Both the position numbers and the translations under genes were made by a program. Under the pieces are notes generated by a model. That model ran no database searches. It saw nothing but the letters and a program-made list of their open reading frames with translations, and was not told where the DNA came from. From Candidatus Uhrbacteria bacterium GW2011_GWF2_39_13 (lineage in GTDB: Bacteria > Patescibacteriota > Patescibacteriia > UBA9934 > GWF2-40-263): DNA of 56,293 nucleotides. The DNA is taken from the NCBI GenBank assembly GCA_000993535.1, contig LBWG01000011.1:1-56293 (forward strand). The letters run 5' to 3'. Below, piece by piece: positions 25,502 through 35,025 of the stretch (position 1 is the stretch's first letter; each line of letters opens with the position of its first letter).

Positions 25502-27277
25502 ATGAAACAAGGATCGTTCGAAGTGTTCGGGGATGGAAGCTTGGGTTTGAAAGCTCAAGATTTGAATCAGTATGCGCCGCTTTTGGCGGATGTTGGATTG
25601 TCGGTTCCGGAAGGGTTCGTCATCGCCACAGGGATTTTCGATCGTCTAGTACAGGAAGAGAATTTCGAGGCAACGATTGGAAAATCCCAAACGGTCCCGT
25701 GTCCGAATTTCCTGCTGGCAATCAATACGATCATCTTGGAGAGTATGGAAACGGGTCGGTATTACGCCATTCGTTCTTCTGCGCTTTCCGAGCATGGCGG
25801 CACAGGCATCTATAAATCTACCTTTTTCCTTCGCACAGGAAAGATGGATGAGGATTTGAACGCATTGTGGCAGTGCCAGAGACAGGTGTATGCAAGCGAG
25901 TTTTCTCAAAACGCAAAAGCGTGGCGAGAGAAAGTACAAGGTTCTGTTGGTATGGCCATCCTCATTCAACCGGTTGCAGGTTTTTCTTTTGAAGAGTCTT
26001 TTTTGCCGGCTCTTTCAGGTGTGGCTTACACGTCTTACAAAGGACTCCCAACCGTTCGAGTTGTCATCGGTATGTGTACCAAAGCGGTCAAAGGCGATGG
26101 GCTCATTTATCACAAACCAAAAAATGTCCATCAGGATCCATTAGACAACATGTTGGTTTTTCAACGAGATTTGTGGGACCAGGATAAGGCGGATGTATTG
26201 ACCTATAACGGAATCAATCAGATTGACACTCAATATCCAGAAATCCATGGAGAGATTGCCCGCGGATTTAAGTCGTTCAACGGTCTGTTTGATCAGCTGA
26301 CAAAGCTACGAGCACATGGAGAATTTTATCTGGAGTGGACGATTGTAGGAAATCAAGTGTATGTGGTCCAGTGTTCGTCTCATGATGATCGGCTCCCGGA
26401 TGATCTTCCTGAAGTGGATGATGGACATTTCCTCCTGCTGGAGGGAACAGATGTACTGCATTTTGGTCGTGCACATTGTCGAGGAATCATCTATGTGCAT
26501 GAATGGACCGTTCAGACGGCTCATGCTCTTGAACATCTGAATAAACAAATCAAGGGATATCTGTTGATTGTCCCTCAAGAGGCTCTGTCTGGACTTGCTG
26601 TCTTTCAAAAAGATCCAAATCCATTTGAATTCCGGCATTTCAGCAACGCCCTTGTTGTGGTGGAAAGGCAACAAACATACACACCAAAACAAGTGGAAAA
26701 TATGAAGATGTTGAGAATGCTTGTGGCGGACCATTCCAACGGATATGGCGCTTCTCACTTTTCCGGCTTATGCGAAAACGCAGACATTTTGTTTATAGGT
26801 GGAACGTTTGATCTGTCGACACTTCATTCTTTGCCGGGCCGAGTGACATTTCCAAGAAATATTGGTTTGAGCATTTGGGATGTTGAAAGCGAGGTCATTG
26901 TCGATGTAAGGAAAGGGAAAGAAAATGGGAGGGTCTATGTCTCAAAAAAGGTGCACGTCTATCCGTTTTCTCCTTATCAGATAGAGAGATGGGCTCATAC
27001 TCTGAGAAAAGTCGCGATCACTCTCGATAATTCACATAAAGATGAATTGACCAAGCATTTTTATGCAGTTGTCTACGCCATGCCATTGGTAGATCATCCG
27101 ATAAATTTTGATTCGTTCAAACTTGATGAATCCAAACTCAACGATCACGGAGGAGTTCCAGGAATGATTCAAAGTCTGGACGCTGTGATTGAAAATGGAG
27201 GAAACCTTATCGAAATCAATATCTGGAATGCAGGTCTGGAAGAGTATCTCAAACTCCTGCGATCCAGTTTGGGGTAA
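25502..27277 (+). CDS. Orphan PEP-synthase/PPDK-like ATP-grasp protein
   Basis: 591 residues. The N-terminus resembles the pyruvate-phosphate dikinase / PEP synthase ATP-binding domain: LADVGLSVPEGFVI (28-41) and YYAIRSSALSEHGG (87-100, usually AVRSSATAED), then GEFYLEWTIVGNQVYVVQCSS matching the domain end. No phosphohistidine swivel motif (TSHxAI) or PEP-binding TIM barrel is visible, so it is not a full PEP synthase. Such truncated members can phosphorylate small molecules, but function here is unknown. ATG chosen with GAGGA 9 nt upstream. Confidence 0.6.
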   Translation: MKQGSFEVFGDGSLGLKAQDLNQYAPLLADVGLSVPEGFVIATGIFDRLVQEENFEATIGKSQTVPCPNFLLAINTIILESMETGRYYAIRSSALSEHGGTGIYKSTFFLRTGKMDEDLNALWQCQRQVYASEFSQNAKAWREKVQGSVGMAILIQPVAGFSFEESFLPALSGVAYTSYKGLPTVRVVIGMCTKAVKGDGLIYHKPKNVHQDPLDNMLVFQRDLWDQDKADVLTYNGINQIDTQYPEIHGEIARGFKSFNGLFDQLTKLRAHGEFYLEWTIVGNQVYVVQCSSHDDRLPDDLPEVDDGHFLLLEGTDVLHFGRAHCRGIIYVHEWTVQTAHALEHLNKQIKGYLLIVPQEALSGLAVFQKDPNPFEFRHFSNALVVVERQQTYTPKQVENMKMLRMLVADHSNGYGASHFSGLCENADILFIGGTFDLSTLHSLPGRVTFPRNIGLSIWDVESEVIVDVRKGKENGRVYVSKKVHVYPFSPYQIERWAHTLRKVAITLDNSHKDELTKHFYAVVYAMPLVDHPINFDSFKLDESKLNDHGGVPGMIQSLDAVIENGGNLIEINIWNAGLEEYLKLLRSSLG

Positions 27278-27285
27278 TAATATAG

Positions 27286-27318
27286 CGGACATTTTTAATA
27301 GAGATGTCCGTTTTTTAA
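27286..27318 (+). terminator. Terminator of the ATP-grasp gene
   Basis: CGGACAT/ATGTCCG stem (27286-27292 with 27304-27310) followed by TTTTTT. Confidence 0.85.
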
Positions 27319-27339
27319 TTCTTTTTTTGCTAATGGGCA

Positions 27340-28134
27340 CTAATTCCCAAAGGTCATAAAATTGGAACTTTCATATTTCTTAATGGCTCGGTTAAATACA
27401 TTGATTGAGACAATAAACCAACATAGAGCGAGAATGCTAACTAACAAAAGTTTTCCTAAAGAAACATCCCTCACTATTTCAACTGGTAAAGCACCAATCA
27501 AAAGTGATGGAATCGCGAAAGTAAAAATAAATCTCATCACTCCTTGAAAAGCACCCCCATGAAAGAGTGAGGGGGTTAAAAATAATTCAAACAAACCACT
27601 CGTTACAGAATTAGCATCTGTAAAGAAAAAACTCGTTGAATAAATAGCTATTGCTGCTGCCAAAAATAAAATCGTTGAAATGAAAACGAGTAATACTATC
27701 AGTAAAATTTGATAAAGAGTTGCGTGAATAAAAAAAGCATAAATTCCCAAACAGACAATCCCAAAAACGATATCACCAAGAGCGGAAACGCCAAAAGATG
27801 ATGTTGCAATTCTAACAAGGAGATTTTTTGGTGAAAGCATAAAGCGATCAAATGCTCCCGAAGCTGTATAATCTGCAAGTTTTCTTATTCCTGCTCCTGC
27901 AGAAAATACAATACCAAAACACACAGCAACGAAACCCTGTAAGCCAATAATATCGGCGACTGTCCAACCACCAATAACGCCAACAGATTTTACAAAAAAT
28001 CCCCATAAAATTATAAAAGCCGTATTGTTGATACTCATTCCGACAATATTCATCAAAAAACTTGTGCGAAGTTCCGCACTACTTTGAATATTCTTTTTTA
28101 TTGCGTATAACGCGAAATATAATTCTTTCATCAT
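27340..28134 (-). CDS. ABC-2 type permease subunit
   Basis: 264-residue integral membrane protein with six predicted helices, ABC-2/DUF990-like, starting MMKELYFALYAIKKNI. Pairs with the similar permease 4 bp upstream and the ATPase. The FMLSPKNLLVRI stretch matches the cytoplasmic coupling region of this family. Substrate unknown. Confidence 0.85.
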   Translation of the reverse strand: MMKELYFALYAIKKNIQSSAELRTSFLMNIVGMSINNTAFIILWGFFVKSVGVIGGWTVADIIGLQGFVAVCFGIVFSAGAGIRKLADYTASGAFDRFMLSPKNLLVRIATSSFGVSALGDIVFGIVCLGIYAFFIHATLYQILLIVLLVFISTILFLAAAIAIYSTSFFFTDANSVTSGLFELFLTPSLFHGGAFQGVMRFIFTFAIPSLLIGALPVEIVRDVSLGKLLLVSILALCWFIVSINVFNRAIKKYESSNFMTFGN

Positions 28135-28138
28135 AAAA

Positions 28139-28939
28139 TTATCCTCCGTTTACAGAGACTTTTTGCTTTGCTCTTTCAAACATAAAATAAACAACCAAGC
28201 CGAGCAAAACAATCCAGAATAATTGAATACCAACAAGTTGATACCAGTTTATCTGCCAAGTTTCGTAGACAGTGTGTGTGACAAATTGTGAAGCACCAAA
28301 TGGGCTCCATAAAGCAATCTTAAACATAAACGCTGGAAATAAAGCGACAGGAAGATATGAACCACCAAGAATCATAACCGCTTTATCTACAATCCAAAAA
28401 ACTGGGTTTATATCCTCTATCCAAAAAGATAAAAGACCAACGATTGAGTATAAAAATAAAGAAAGAATTGCTCCACAAATAAAAGTCAAAATCAATGTCG
28501 GTATAAAAATACTCATGGTCATTGTTGACGGAAGACCCATAATAAAAATCAAAGCGAGTGTTGCAAATATTGTTATGATGACAAAAGAATATATGCCCGA
28601 ACCAACTTGCCACCACATTCGATACGAAAGATAAGATATTGGTTTACTAAATAGCACCTCAATATTTCCCGTTTGAATATCTCTCATGATTTCCCCAGAA
28701 ATATCACGCAATCTCAATACTGAAAATGAGAAGTAGAAAAAAATACTCCACACGGCAAAAAGAAATGTTGTGCCATTTATTACGCCATCATTTAATTTGA
28801 AAACATACCCATACAAAATTAAAAGTATTCCACATCGTGCGATAACACCGATAGTATCTACAACAAGTTTATCAGGATATTGAATCCGATCTTTGACGAG
28901 TGTCTTTAGTATTTTAGTTGCTAGTCGAATCTCTTTCAT
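28139..28939 (-). CDS. ABC-2 type permease subunit
   Basis: 266 residues, six predicted helices. The ATG at 28939 (MKEIRLATK) is preferred over the longer frame because the remainder reads inside the ATPase gene; the two overlap by 26 bp. The coupling-loop stretch IEVLFSKPISYLSYR parallels the other permease, so the two form a heterodimeric channel (inference). Confidence 0.85.
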   Translation of the reverse strand: MKEIRLATKILKTLVKDRIQYPDKLVVDTIGVIARCGILLILYGYVFKLNDGVINGTTFLFAVWSIFFYFSFSVLRLRDISGEIMRDIQTGNIEVLFSKPISYLSYRMWWQVGSGIYSFVIITIFATLALIFIMGLPSTMTMSIFIPTLILTFICGAILSLFLYSIVGLLSFWIEDINPVFWIVDKAVMILGGSYLPVALFPAFMFKIALWSPFGASQFVTHTVYETWQINWYQLVGIQLFWIVLLGLVVYFMFERAKQKVSVNGG

Positions 28940-29912
28940 AAATATGCCTGATGACTGTTTCAAGGTCAGCGTTGTACACATCAATGTCCTCAACTTCAAA
29001 CAAGTCAAGCAATTTTTTCAAAGATTCCTGAACACTCATTTTGTTAATATCAACAACGACGGTAATTTTATTTTTATCTCTTGAGGAATAACTCATCCCT
29101 TCTGGAAGTTCAGGAAAATTATTGAAATGACTTAGTGCGACGAGATCAATATATTTTTCGTAGACAAACGTTTTCGCTAAATCTTGCGTAGGTAAATCTC
29201 TCATTACGACTCCGTGATTGATGACTATTGTTCTGTCGCAAAGAGATTCAATATCGCCGACATCGTGAGAAGTTAAAAACATCGTCGTATTTTCTTCCTT
29301 ATTTATTTTGAGCAACAAATCACGGAGCGATTTTTTTGCTACAACATCAAGTCCGATTGTCGGCTCATCCAGAAGGATGATTTTGGGTTTATGAATCAAA
29401 GAGGCTGCAACTTCTGCTCGCATACGCTGACCCAGTGAAAGTTTACGGACTGGTTGAGTCATGAATGAGTCAAGATCAAAAAGTTCTACAAGTTCGGCAA
29501 TTCTTTTTTTGATTTCTTTTTCGGGCATGTCATACATCACTCCAAAAAATTCGAGTGAATCCGTTAGTGGTAAATTTGGCAGAAGCTGCGAACGCTGACC
29601 AAAAACCGTACCGATTTGGTAAGCAAGTTTCTTTCGATCTTTTGTCGGGTCAAAACCGAGAATATTTACTTTACCAGAAGTTGGAAAAAGTATACCCGTA
29701 AGCATTTTAATCGTAGTAGATTTCCCTGCCCCATTGGGACCAATAAACGCTATACGCTCACCGTGTTTGACCGAAAAAGAAATGTCATTTACCGCTACAA
29801 TCTCTTTCGTTTCGGGCGAGAACAAATTTTTCAACCAACCCGAAGACGTATTTCTTACAGAGAAAGAAAACTTTTTTGTTAGGTTTGATACTATAATGGA
29901 ATTGGAATTCAT
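28914..29912 (-). CDS. ABC-2 exporter ATPase
   Basis: 332 residues. Walker A GPNGAGKST, Q-loop GQRSQL, signature LSLGQRMR, Walker B IILLDEPTIGLD, switch His in TSHD. First gene of a three-gene operon with two ABC-2 permeases, the layout of the DUF990-type exporters. The operon looks more A/T-rich than its neighbours, which could reflect acquisition. Cargo unknown. Confidence 0.92.
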   Translation of the reverse strand: MNSNSIIVSNLTKKFSFSVRNTSSGWLKNLFSPETKEIVAVNDISFSVKHGERIAFIGPNGAGKSTTIKMLTGILFPTSGKVNILGFDPTKDRKKLAYQIGTVFGQRSQLLPNLPLTDSLEFFGVMYDMPEKEIKKRIAELVELFDLDSFMTQPVRKLSLGQRMRAEVAASLIHKPKIILLDEPTIGLDVVAKKSLRDLLLKINKEENTTMFLTSHDVGDIESLCDRTIVINHGVVMRDLPTQDLAKTFVYEKYIDLVALSHFNNFPELPEGMSYSSRDKNKITVVVDINKMSVQESLKKLLDLFEVEDIDVYNADLETVIRHIYERDSTSN

Positions 29913-30033
29913 AACAAAATTATTTTAACATAAAATCCTTGTTGGAAACTCTGGTCTTCAATCTACAGCCAGTGGAATCCTGACATCGGGTCCATATTTC
30001 GTTTCTACAAAATTTTGATCCTTTGTCTTTACC

Positions 30034-30062
30034 AAAAACAACCACGATTCGTGGTTGTTTTT
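30034..30062 (-). terminator. Terminator of tRNA-Arg
   Basis: 10-bp stem AAACAACCAC/GTGGTTGTTT followed on the minus strand by TTTTTGG. Confidence 0.8.
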
Positions 30063-30063
30063 G

Positions 30064-30140
30064 TGGTGCGGGCGGCAGGGTTCGAACCTGCGACCCTCAG
30101 TTCCGAAGACTGATGCTCTATCCAGCTGAGCTACGCCCGC
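30064..30140 (-). tRNA. tRNA-Arg(UCG)
   Basis: 77 nt including encoded CCA. Acceptor GCGGGCG/CGCCCGC, discriminator A, anticodon stem TCAGT/ACTGA with loop CTTCGGA giving anticodon UCG, and T arm GCAGG-TTCGAAC-CCTGC. Confidence 0.95.
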
Positions 30141-30218
30141 ATACCACAAGGATCCTACGTGAAATATTGACGATCGTCAATATTTCTGGCATATTAGAGC
30201 TCGTTATATTGAACAAAT

Positions 30219-30293
30219 GCGTCGGTAGCTCAGGGGTAGAGCAGGAGACTCTTAATCTCTTGGTCGTGGGTTCAAATCCCACCCGACGCACCA
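30219..30293 (+). tRNA. tRNA-Lys(CUU)
   Basis: 75 nt including encoded CCA. Acceptor GCGTCGG/CCGACGC, anticodon loop CTCTTAA giving CUU, T arm GTGGG-TTCAAAT-CCCAC. Divergent from tRNA-Arg. Confidence 0.95.
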
Positions 30294-30297
30294 AAGA

Positions 30298-30331
30298 AAA
30301 AACAGCAGTTCACCTGCTGTTTTTTCTTTAT
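30298..30331. terminator. Bidirectional terminator between tRNA-Lys and rnc
   Basis: Stem AAAAAACAGCAG/CTGCTGTTTTTT, loop TTCAC; T tracts on both strands. Confidence 0.8.
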
Positions 30332-30338
30332 GACCAAA

Positions 30339-31034
30339 TTACCAACCTTTGGCTGCAATGCCTGCCTCTGCGGCTGCCACTTGAGCCTCTTGCTTGGACG
30401 TCCCTTTTCCAGATGCCACCTGTTCTTTTCCTAAAAAAATCCCTACTTCAAATTCTTTTTCGTGATCAGGCCCTGTTTCTGACAACACTTTATAAGAAGG
30501 AGTTATTCCTAAATGTTCTTGTGCTGCTTCTTGAAAACGACTTTTTGGGTCAATATATAAACGATTTTTTAAAATATTTGGAAGTTCTATAAGAACACGA
30601 TTTTCAATAAACTGTTTTACCGCGTCCCAACCAAGATCCAGATAAATCGCCCCGATAATAGCTTCAAAGGCATTAGCCAAAATGTATTTTCGTGCCTTCG
30701 AATTTTTATCTTTTGATTCCCCTTTTGAAAGATGGAGAAAAGATTCCACATCCAATTTGTCACAAAGCCCTGAAAGCATTTCTGAATTAACTAGCGCTGC
30801 CCGCCAATTAGTCAGTTCACCTTCTGGATTTTCATAATTTTGATAAAGATGTTCGGTGACAACAAGCTCTAGAACAGCGTCACCCAAAAACTCAAGACGT
30901 TCATTGTGACCAAGAGGAAAATCTGGGTGTTCATTTAAATAGGATCGATGAACAAGCGCCTGTCGTAGCGTATCGGTATTACGAAACGTTACACCAAGAG
31001 TTTGTTCTAGACCGGAAAAATCTTCTTTAGGCAT
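30339..31034 (-). CDS. rnc: Ribonuclease III
   Basis: Double-stranded RNA endonuclease for rRNA and mRNA processing. 231 residues: catalytic domain with signature NERLEFLGDAV at 44-54 and the second metal site in NAFEAIIGAIYLD, followed by a dsRNA-binding domain ending KGTSKQEAQVAAAEAGI. Thirty bp downstream of nusB on the same strand, so probably co-transcribed with it. Confidence 0.96.
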   Translation of the reverse strand: MPKEDFSGLEQTLGVTFRNTDTLRQALVHRSYLNEHPDFPLGHNERLEFLGDAVLELVVTEHLYQNYENPEGELTNWRAALVNSEMLSGLCDKLDVESFLHLSKGESKDKNSKARKYILANAFEAIIGAIYLDLGWDAVKQFIENRVLIELPNILKNRLYIDPKSRFQEAAQEHLGITPSYKVLSETGPDHEKEFEVGIFLGKEQVASGKGTSKQEAQVAAAEAGIAAKGW

Positions 31035-31063
31035 AAAAGTAACTCTAAATTAAATACAAAAAA

Positions 31064-31552
31064 CTATTTATTCTCGTTTACCTGGGTTTTTTCCTCCTCT
31101 TTTTTTTGTTTGTCAACCTCCTTAATTTCTCCATGAGAAATCATATCTTTATAAATAGCACCTAAAACCCCATTCACAAATCTTCCTGAAGCTTGTCCTC
31201 CAAAACCCTTGGACAATTCAATCGCTTCATTAATGGCAACTTTTGCTGGAATATTTTGTGCAAACTTGAGTTCAAAAATACCCAATCTCAAAACGTTTCG
31301 GTCAATAATCGTAATAGAATCAATAGGCCAATTTGAAGCAAATCGTTTAATAATTTCATCCAAATCGTTATGATGATTAACCACTCCAAGGATTAATTCA
31401 TCGATAAAACCCTCATCGTCAAATTTTGGGGCGAATTCCTCTTTATTAAAAGAGGTTATTTCGGCCAATTTCCCCCCCTCTGGCATTCCTAAAAAATCCC
31501 ACTGATAGAGTGATTGTAAAGCAATAGTACGTGAAAGATGTCTATTAGACAT
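31064..31552 (-). CDS. nusB: Transcription antitermination factor NusB
   Basis: 162-residue all-helical RNA-binding protein that works with NusE in rRNA antitermination. Starts MSNRHLSRTIALQSLYQWDF and has the conserved ELKFAQNIPAKVAINEAIELSKGFG-type core split over about 100-125. A Lys/Glu-rich C-terminal tail of about 20 residues is added. Confidence 0.93.
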   Translation of the reverse strand: MSNRHLSRTIALQSLYQWDFLGMPEGGKLAEITSFNKEEFAPKFDDEGFIDELILGVVNHHNDLDEIIKRFASNWPIDSITIIDRNVLRLGIFELKFAQNIPAKVAINEAIELSKGFGGQASGRFVNGVLGAIYKDMISHGEIKEVDKQKKEEEKTQVNENK

Positions 31553-31615
31553 AAAAAAGAGCTTAAAGAACGAATAACGAAACTATTTTAGCGTACATAA
31601 AAAGCATCGTAGAAT

Positions 31616-31915
31616 CTACGATGCCTTTTTCTTCTTCGGTTTAGGAAGGGTAGGTTTGGCAGAGACAACATCCTTATCATGCGTATGATCATCATGAACA
31701 GGTGCAGTCTTTGCTTTTTTAATGGTTCGACGTGTTTGTCTTGAAACATCAAGAACACTGTGGCCTTTATACATTCCACAAGACTTACAAGCACGATGTT
31801 GCTGGAGAGGTGCCTGACAGGTCTGACATAAACCAATAGTTTGTGCTGTTAAATGATCGTGCGAACGACGACGTCTAACAGCGGAACGGCTTTTCTTTCG
31901 CGCTGGTACAGGCAT
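31616..31915 (-). CDS. rpmF: Ribosomal protein bL32 with extended tail
   Basis: 99 residues starting MPVPARKKSRSAVRRRRSHD, the canonical bL32 start. The four-cysteine zinc knuckle is complete (CQTC...CKSC). bL32 is normally about 57-65 residues; here a His/Asp- and Lys-rich tail (HDDHTHDKD..., KPKKKKAS) follows. The ATG at 31915 is chosen over an upstream in-frame start. Confidence 0.93.
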   Translation of the reverse strand: MPVPARKKSRSAVRRRRSHDHLTAQTIGLCQTCQAPLQQHRACKSCGMYKGHSVLDVSRQTRRTIKKAKTAPVHDDHTHDKDVVSAKPTLPKPKKKKAS

Positions 31916-32015
31916 AGTGATTACAATAAATAACGCGAAGATATTACCAATAACCCTCTTTTCTGTCAATTCTCAAAGATTCTCGAAAATAAATTATCAA
32001 GGATGAAAACTAATT

Positions 32016-34499
32016 TTAGATCAGAACAACGCTTGCAACCGTGTCTCTCTCTTTTTTAAAACGCATAATACGCACCCCCTGTGTTGAACGACCTAAAACA
32101 GGAACTGATTTTTGTGGTGAACGAAGAACTTGACCAGCTTCTGAAACAACAAATAAATCATGATCGTCATCTGCTTGGATAATATAAGCCGAAACAATCT
32201 CTCCGGTTTTTTTGCTCACTTTTGCTGTTTTGATTCCTGAACCACCTCGTCTTTGCACTTTATACTCTTTCAATTCACTACGTTTTCCGTAACCGTTATG
32301 CATAACAACCATCAGTTGTGCTCCATTTTTAATACTTGCGTGTGAGACAACATCCATTCCCACGATTTGGTCATCGGCTTTGAGTTTCATTCCGCGTACG
32401 CCAGAGGCATTTCGTCCCATGGATCGAATATCTTCCTCTTTAAATCGGACAGCTTGACCTAAACGACTCACAAGAATCACTTCATCTTTTCCTGTGGTAG
32501 GACGAACCCATTGAAGGTTATCTCCATTGTTGAGCTTAATTACGATAAGACCTGAACGGCGAATATTCTCAAATTGATCGAGCTCTACCTTTTTGGCTGT
32601 TCCTTTATTGGTAACCATTAAAAGATATTTCATTTTCTCCATGTCCTCCATGGAAAACGTCGCGGACACGGTTTCTCCAGGAGCGAGCTGCAAAAAGTTT
32701 ACGATCGCTTGACCCTTGGCTGTGCGAGAAGCTTCTGGAACATCATAAGCTTTCAAACGAAACACGCGACCGCGTGTGGTAAAGAACATCAAATCTTTAT
32801 GAGTGGTAGTGGTAAACACTTGTTCAACCACATCATCCTCTTTTGTGGTAAGTCCTGTCACACCTTTTCCTCCACGATGCTGTGTTTTAAAGGTATCAGG
32901 CGGAATGCGTTTAATATACCCAGCTTTTGTGATCATGACCACGGTTTGTGTATCAGCAACGACATCTTCAATAGAAAATTCTTTGATCCCATGTTTAATA
33001 ATCTGTGTGCGACGCTCCTGTCCGTATTTATCACGCAACTCTTCAACTTCTTGAGCAATGACTCCCATCATTTTCTTTTCTGAATTCAAAATGAACTCAA
33101 GTTCTTTTATTAACGCTGTTTTTTCTTTTAATTCCTGTTCTACCCGCAATGTTTCAAGATTCGCCAACTGTTGCAGACGCATGTCCAAAATGGCGATAGC
33201 TTGTCGTTCAGAAAGACGAAATTGAGAAATAAGATTTATGCGTGCTTCATCCTTGTCCCTGGATTTTTTAATCGTTTTGATAATCTCATCAATTTTCAAA
33301 ATAGCGATTTTCAACCCCTCAAGAATATGTGCTCGTTCGGTTGCTTTCAGGAGATCAAACTCCGTCCGTCGTCGCACGACCTCTCGACGGTGTTTAATAT
33401 ATTCCTCCAACATCATCTTCAAATTCAACACACGAGGTTGAATTCCATCCACAAGAGCGAGCATATTGTAGTGGATCGTCTCTTGAAGTTGAGACGTCTG
33501 ATACAGGCGGTTCAAGACTTTCTTTGGATAGGCATCTTTCTTAAGTTCGACCACAATTCGCACACCGTCCTTAGACGATTCATCACGCAAATCTCGAATT
33601 CCTTCAATCTTTTTATCTCGGACGTTTTGAGCAATACGTATTAACAAATTCGATTTATTCACCTGATAAGGAATCTCCGTCACGATAATGGCAAAATTGC
33701 CTTTTTTATCCTCGACAATTTCTGTCTTCGCGCGGACAACGACTCCACCTTTGCCTGTGGCAAATGCTTGTTTAATGTCATTTGTGTTATACGCAATCGC
33801 TCCTGTTGGAAAATCTGGTCCTTGAACAATCTGTGACAATTCCTCAATGGAAGCATCTTTATTTTTAATTAAATAAAGAGCGGCATTAGCAATTTCCGTT
33901 AAATTATGGGGGGGAATGTTAGAAGCCATTCCAACAGCAATTCCAACCGTTCCATTGATGAGCAAATTTGGAAGTTTTGCTGGAAGTACCTTAGGTTCTT
34001 TATGCGTTCCATCAAACGTTGGCATAAAATCAACCGTATTCTTCTCAATATCAAGCAATAATTCCTCAGACAACTGCTCGAGTTTAGCCTCTGTATATCG
34101 ATATGCGGCAGCGGAATCTCCATCAAGTGATCCAAAGTTCCCTTGTCCTCGAATCAGCGGGTAACGCATGGAAAAATCTTGCGCCATACGCACAAGTGAA
34201 TCATACACGGCAGAATCTCCATGAGGATGATACTTTCCAAGCACGTCTCCCACGACTGCTGCACACTTTCTAAACTTTGCAGAAGATCGCAATCCCGTTT
34301 GCCACATGGAATATAAAATGCGTCGATGCACCGGTTTCAACCCATCACGAATATCAGGAAGTGCACGACCAACAATCACCGACATGGCATAGTCCAAATA
34401 AGAAGTCTGCATTTCTAAAACCAAACTCTGAGGTTGAATGGAATCTCGTTTTAATGGTTCTTCTGATTCTTGATCGTTTTTAGGTGTGTGTTTTGTCAT
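32016..34499 (-). CDS. gyrA: DNA gyrase subunit A
   Basis: 827 residues. Catalytic tyrosine Tyr135 in [10 protein letters not shown]; winged-helix region [18 protein letters not shown]-terminal beta-pinwheel with the GyrA box-like QHRGGKG, which favours gyrase over topoisomerase IV. No gyrB in the window. The ATG lies 5 bp after a TAA that would end the neighbouring upstream gene if structured element copy 1 were absent. Confidence 0.95.
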   Translation of the reverse strand: MTKHTPKNDQESEEPLKRDSIQPQSLVLEMQTSYLDYAMSVIVGRALPDIRDGLKPVHRRILYSMWQTGLRSSAKFRKCAAVVGDVLGKYHPHGDSAVYDSLVRMAQDFSMRYPLIRGQGNFGSLDGDSAAAYRYTEAKLEQLSEELLLDIEKNTVDFMPTFDGTHKEPKVLPAKLPNLLINGTVGIAVGMASNIPPHNLTEIANAALYLIKNKDASIEELSQIVQGPDFPTGAIAYNTNDIKQAFATGKGGVVVRAKTEIVEDKKGNFAIIVTEIPYQVNKSNLLIRIAQNVRDKKIEGIRDLRDESSKDGVRIVVELKKDAYPKKVLNRLYQTSQLQETIHYNMLALVDGIQPRVLNLKMMLEEYIKHRREVVRRRTEFDLLKATERAHILEGLKIAILKIDEIIKTIKKSRDKDEARINLISQFRLSERQAIAILDMRLQQLANLETLRVEQELKEKTALIKELEFILNSEKKMMGVIAQEVEELRDKYGQERRTQIIKHGIKEFSIEDVVADTQTVVMITKAGYIKRIPPDTFKTQHRGGKGVTGLTTKEDDVVEQVFTTTTHKDLMFFTTRGRVFRLKAYDVPEASRTAKGQAIVNFLQLAPGETVSATFSMEDMEKMKYLLMVTNKGTAKKVELDQFENIRRSGLIVIKLNNGDNLQWVRPTTGKDEVILVSRLGQAVRFKEEDIRSMGRNASGVRGMKLKADDQIVGMDVVSHASIKNGAQLMVVMHNGYGKRSELKEYKVQRRGGSGIKTAKVSKKTGEIVSAYIIQADDDHDLFVVSEAGQVLRSPQKSVPVLGRSTQGVRIMRFKKERDTVASVVLI

Positions 34500-34553
34500 A
34501 ATAATTACTGAAGATTCTGTTTCTCTAAATCTTGTGAACTGGTTTGTTCTTGT

Positions 34554-34559
34554 TGTTGA
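34554..34559 (+). repeat. Target-site-like direct repeat of element copy 1
   Basis: TGTTGA, repeated at 34720-34725 on the other side of the element. The last two bases also form the outermost stem pairs. Confidence 0.65.
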
Positions 34560-34719
34560 GACCTCTGTAAAACTCGATGAGATTGCCTTGAACGGGCTGC
34601 CCGCCCGACCGTCGAGCGTTCGTTCGGGCGGGTCGAGTTCCGAGAACCCTATTCACATAGGGAGAACGGAATCGACGGGCGCCCGTGAAAGGCAAGATCA
34701 CGAGTTTTACAGAGGTCTC
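34560..34719 (+). mobile_element. Structured palindromic element, copy 1 (160 bp, inserted)
   Basis: Outer stem: 34558-34576 pairs perfectly with 34701-34719 (19 bp, ending in AAAACTCG/CGAGTTTT). Then an asymmetric loop ATGAGA/GATCA, stem TTGCCTT/AAGGCAA, tandem GA/GA, stem ACGGGC/GCCCGT, and two apical hairpins (CCCGCCCGA/TCGGGCGGG and TCGA-TTCCG/CGGAA-TCGA). Six-bp direct repeats TGTTGA flank it (34554-34559, 34720-34725). Deleting it with one repeat extends the neighbouring ORF by 17 codons to a stop just before gyrA. No protein is encoded. Confidence 0.85.
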
Positions 34720-35024
34720 TGTTGACGTTCTTTTTCTTGTTGATACCCCTTTTGAGCCTCTTCTAATGCCTCAGAAAATGTGGATTGTTTTTCTTCTACA
34801 GAGGATTCAACATTTTTCAGTTCATTGGAGGCTTTCTCTAAACCTTTGTCCATCTGTAAACGAATTCCAGGAAGACTCGATGAAACGACCTGACTAATGG
34901 TCACAATCCATCCCATTGCAACAATCACCACTCCTGCTGTTAAAAATACCCAGAACCACCTGCGCTGTTTTTGATTCATGGGACGCAATGAAATAGGTCT
35001 GGGCAAAGAACGACGTGCTCCCAT
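34707..35024 (-). CDS. Small membrane-anchored coiled-coil protein, C-terminus altered by element insertion
   Basis: 105 residues starting MGARRSLPRP one base after the upstream stop. One membrane helix (about 26-47) is followed by a Glu/Gln-rich coiled coil. The last codons (RPL-stop) lie inside element copy 1. Without the element the frame would continue as [18 protein letters not shown] and stop 5 bp before gyrA, so the protein has lost a natural tail of similar composition. Function unknown; topology is short cytoplasmic N-terminus with extracytoplasmic coiled coil or the reverse. Confidence 0.7.
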   Translation of the reverse strand: MGARRSLPRPISLRPMNQKQRRWFWVFLTAGVVIVAMGWIVTISQVVSSSLPGIRLQMDKGLEKASNELKNVESSVEEKQSTFSEALEEAQKGYQQEKERQQRPL

Positions 35025-35025
35025 A

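Noticed and set aside
30023-30592. 189-codon ORF on the plus strand
   Set aside because: It runs through two tRNA genes and antisense to rnc.
34574-34590. Hammerhead ribozyme core in the structured element (GATGAG resembles CUGAUGA)
   Set aside because: The full CUGANGA...GAAA core and the UH cleavage site are not present in any of the three copies.
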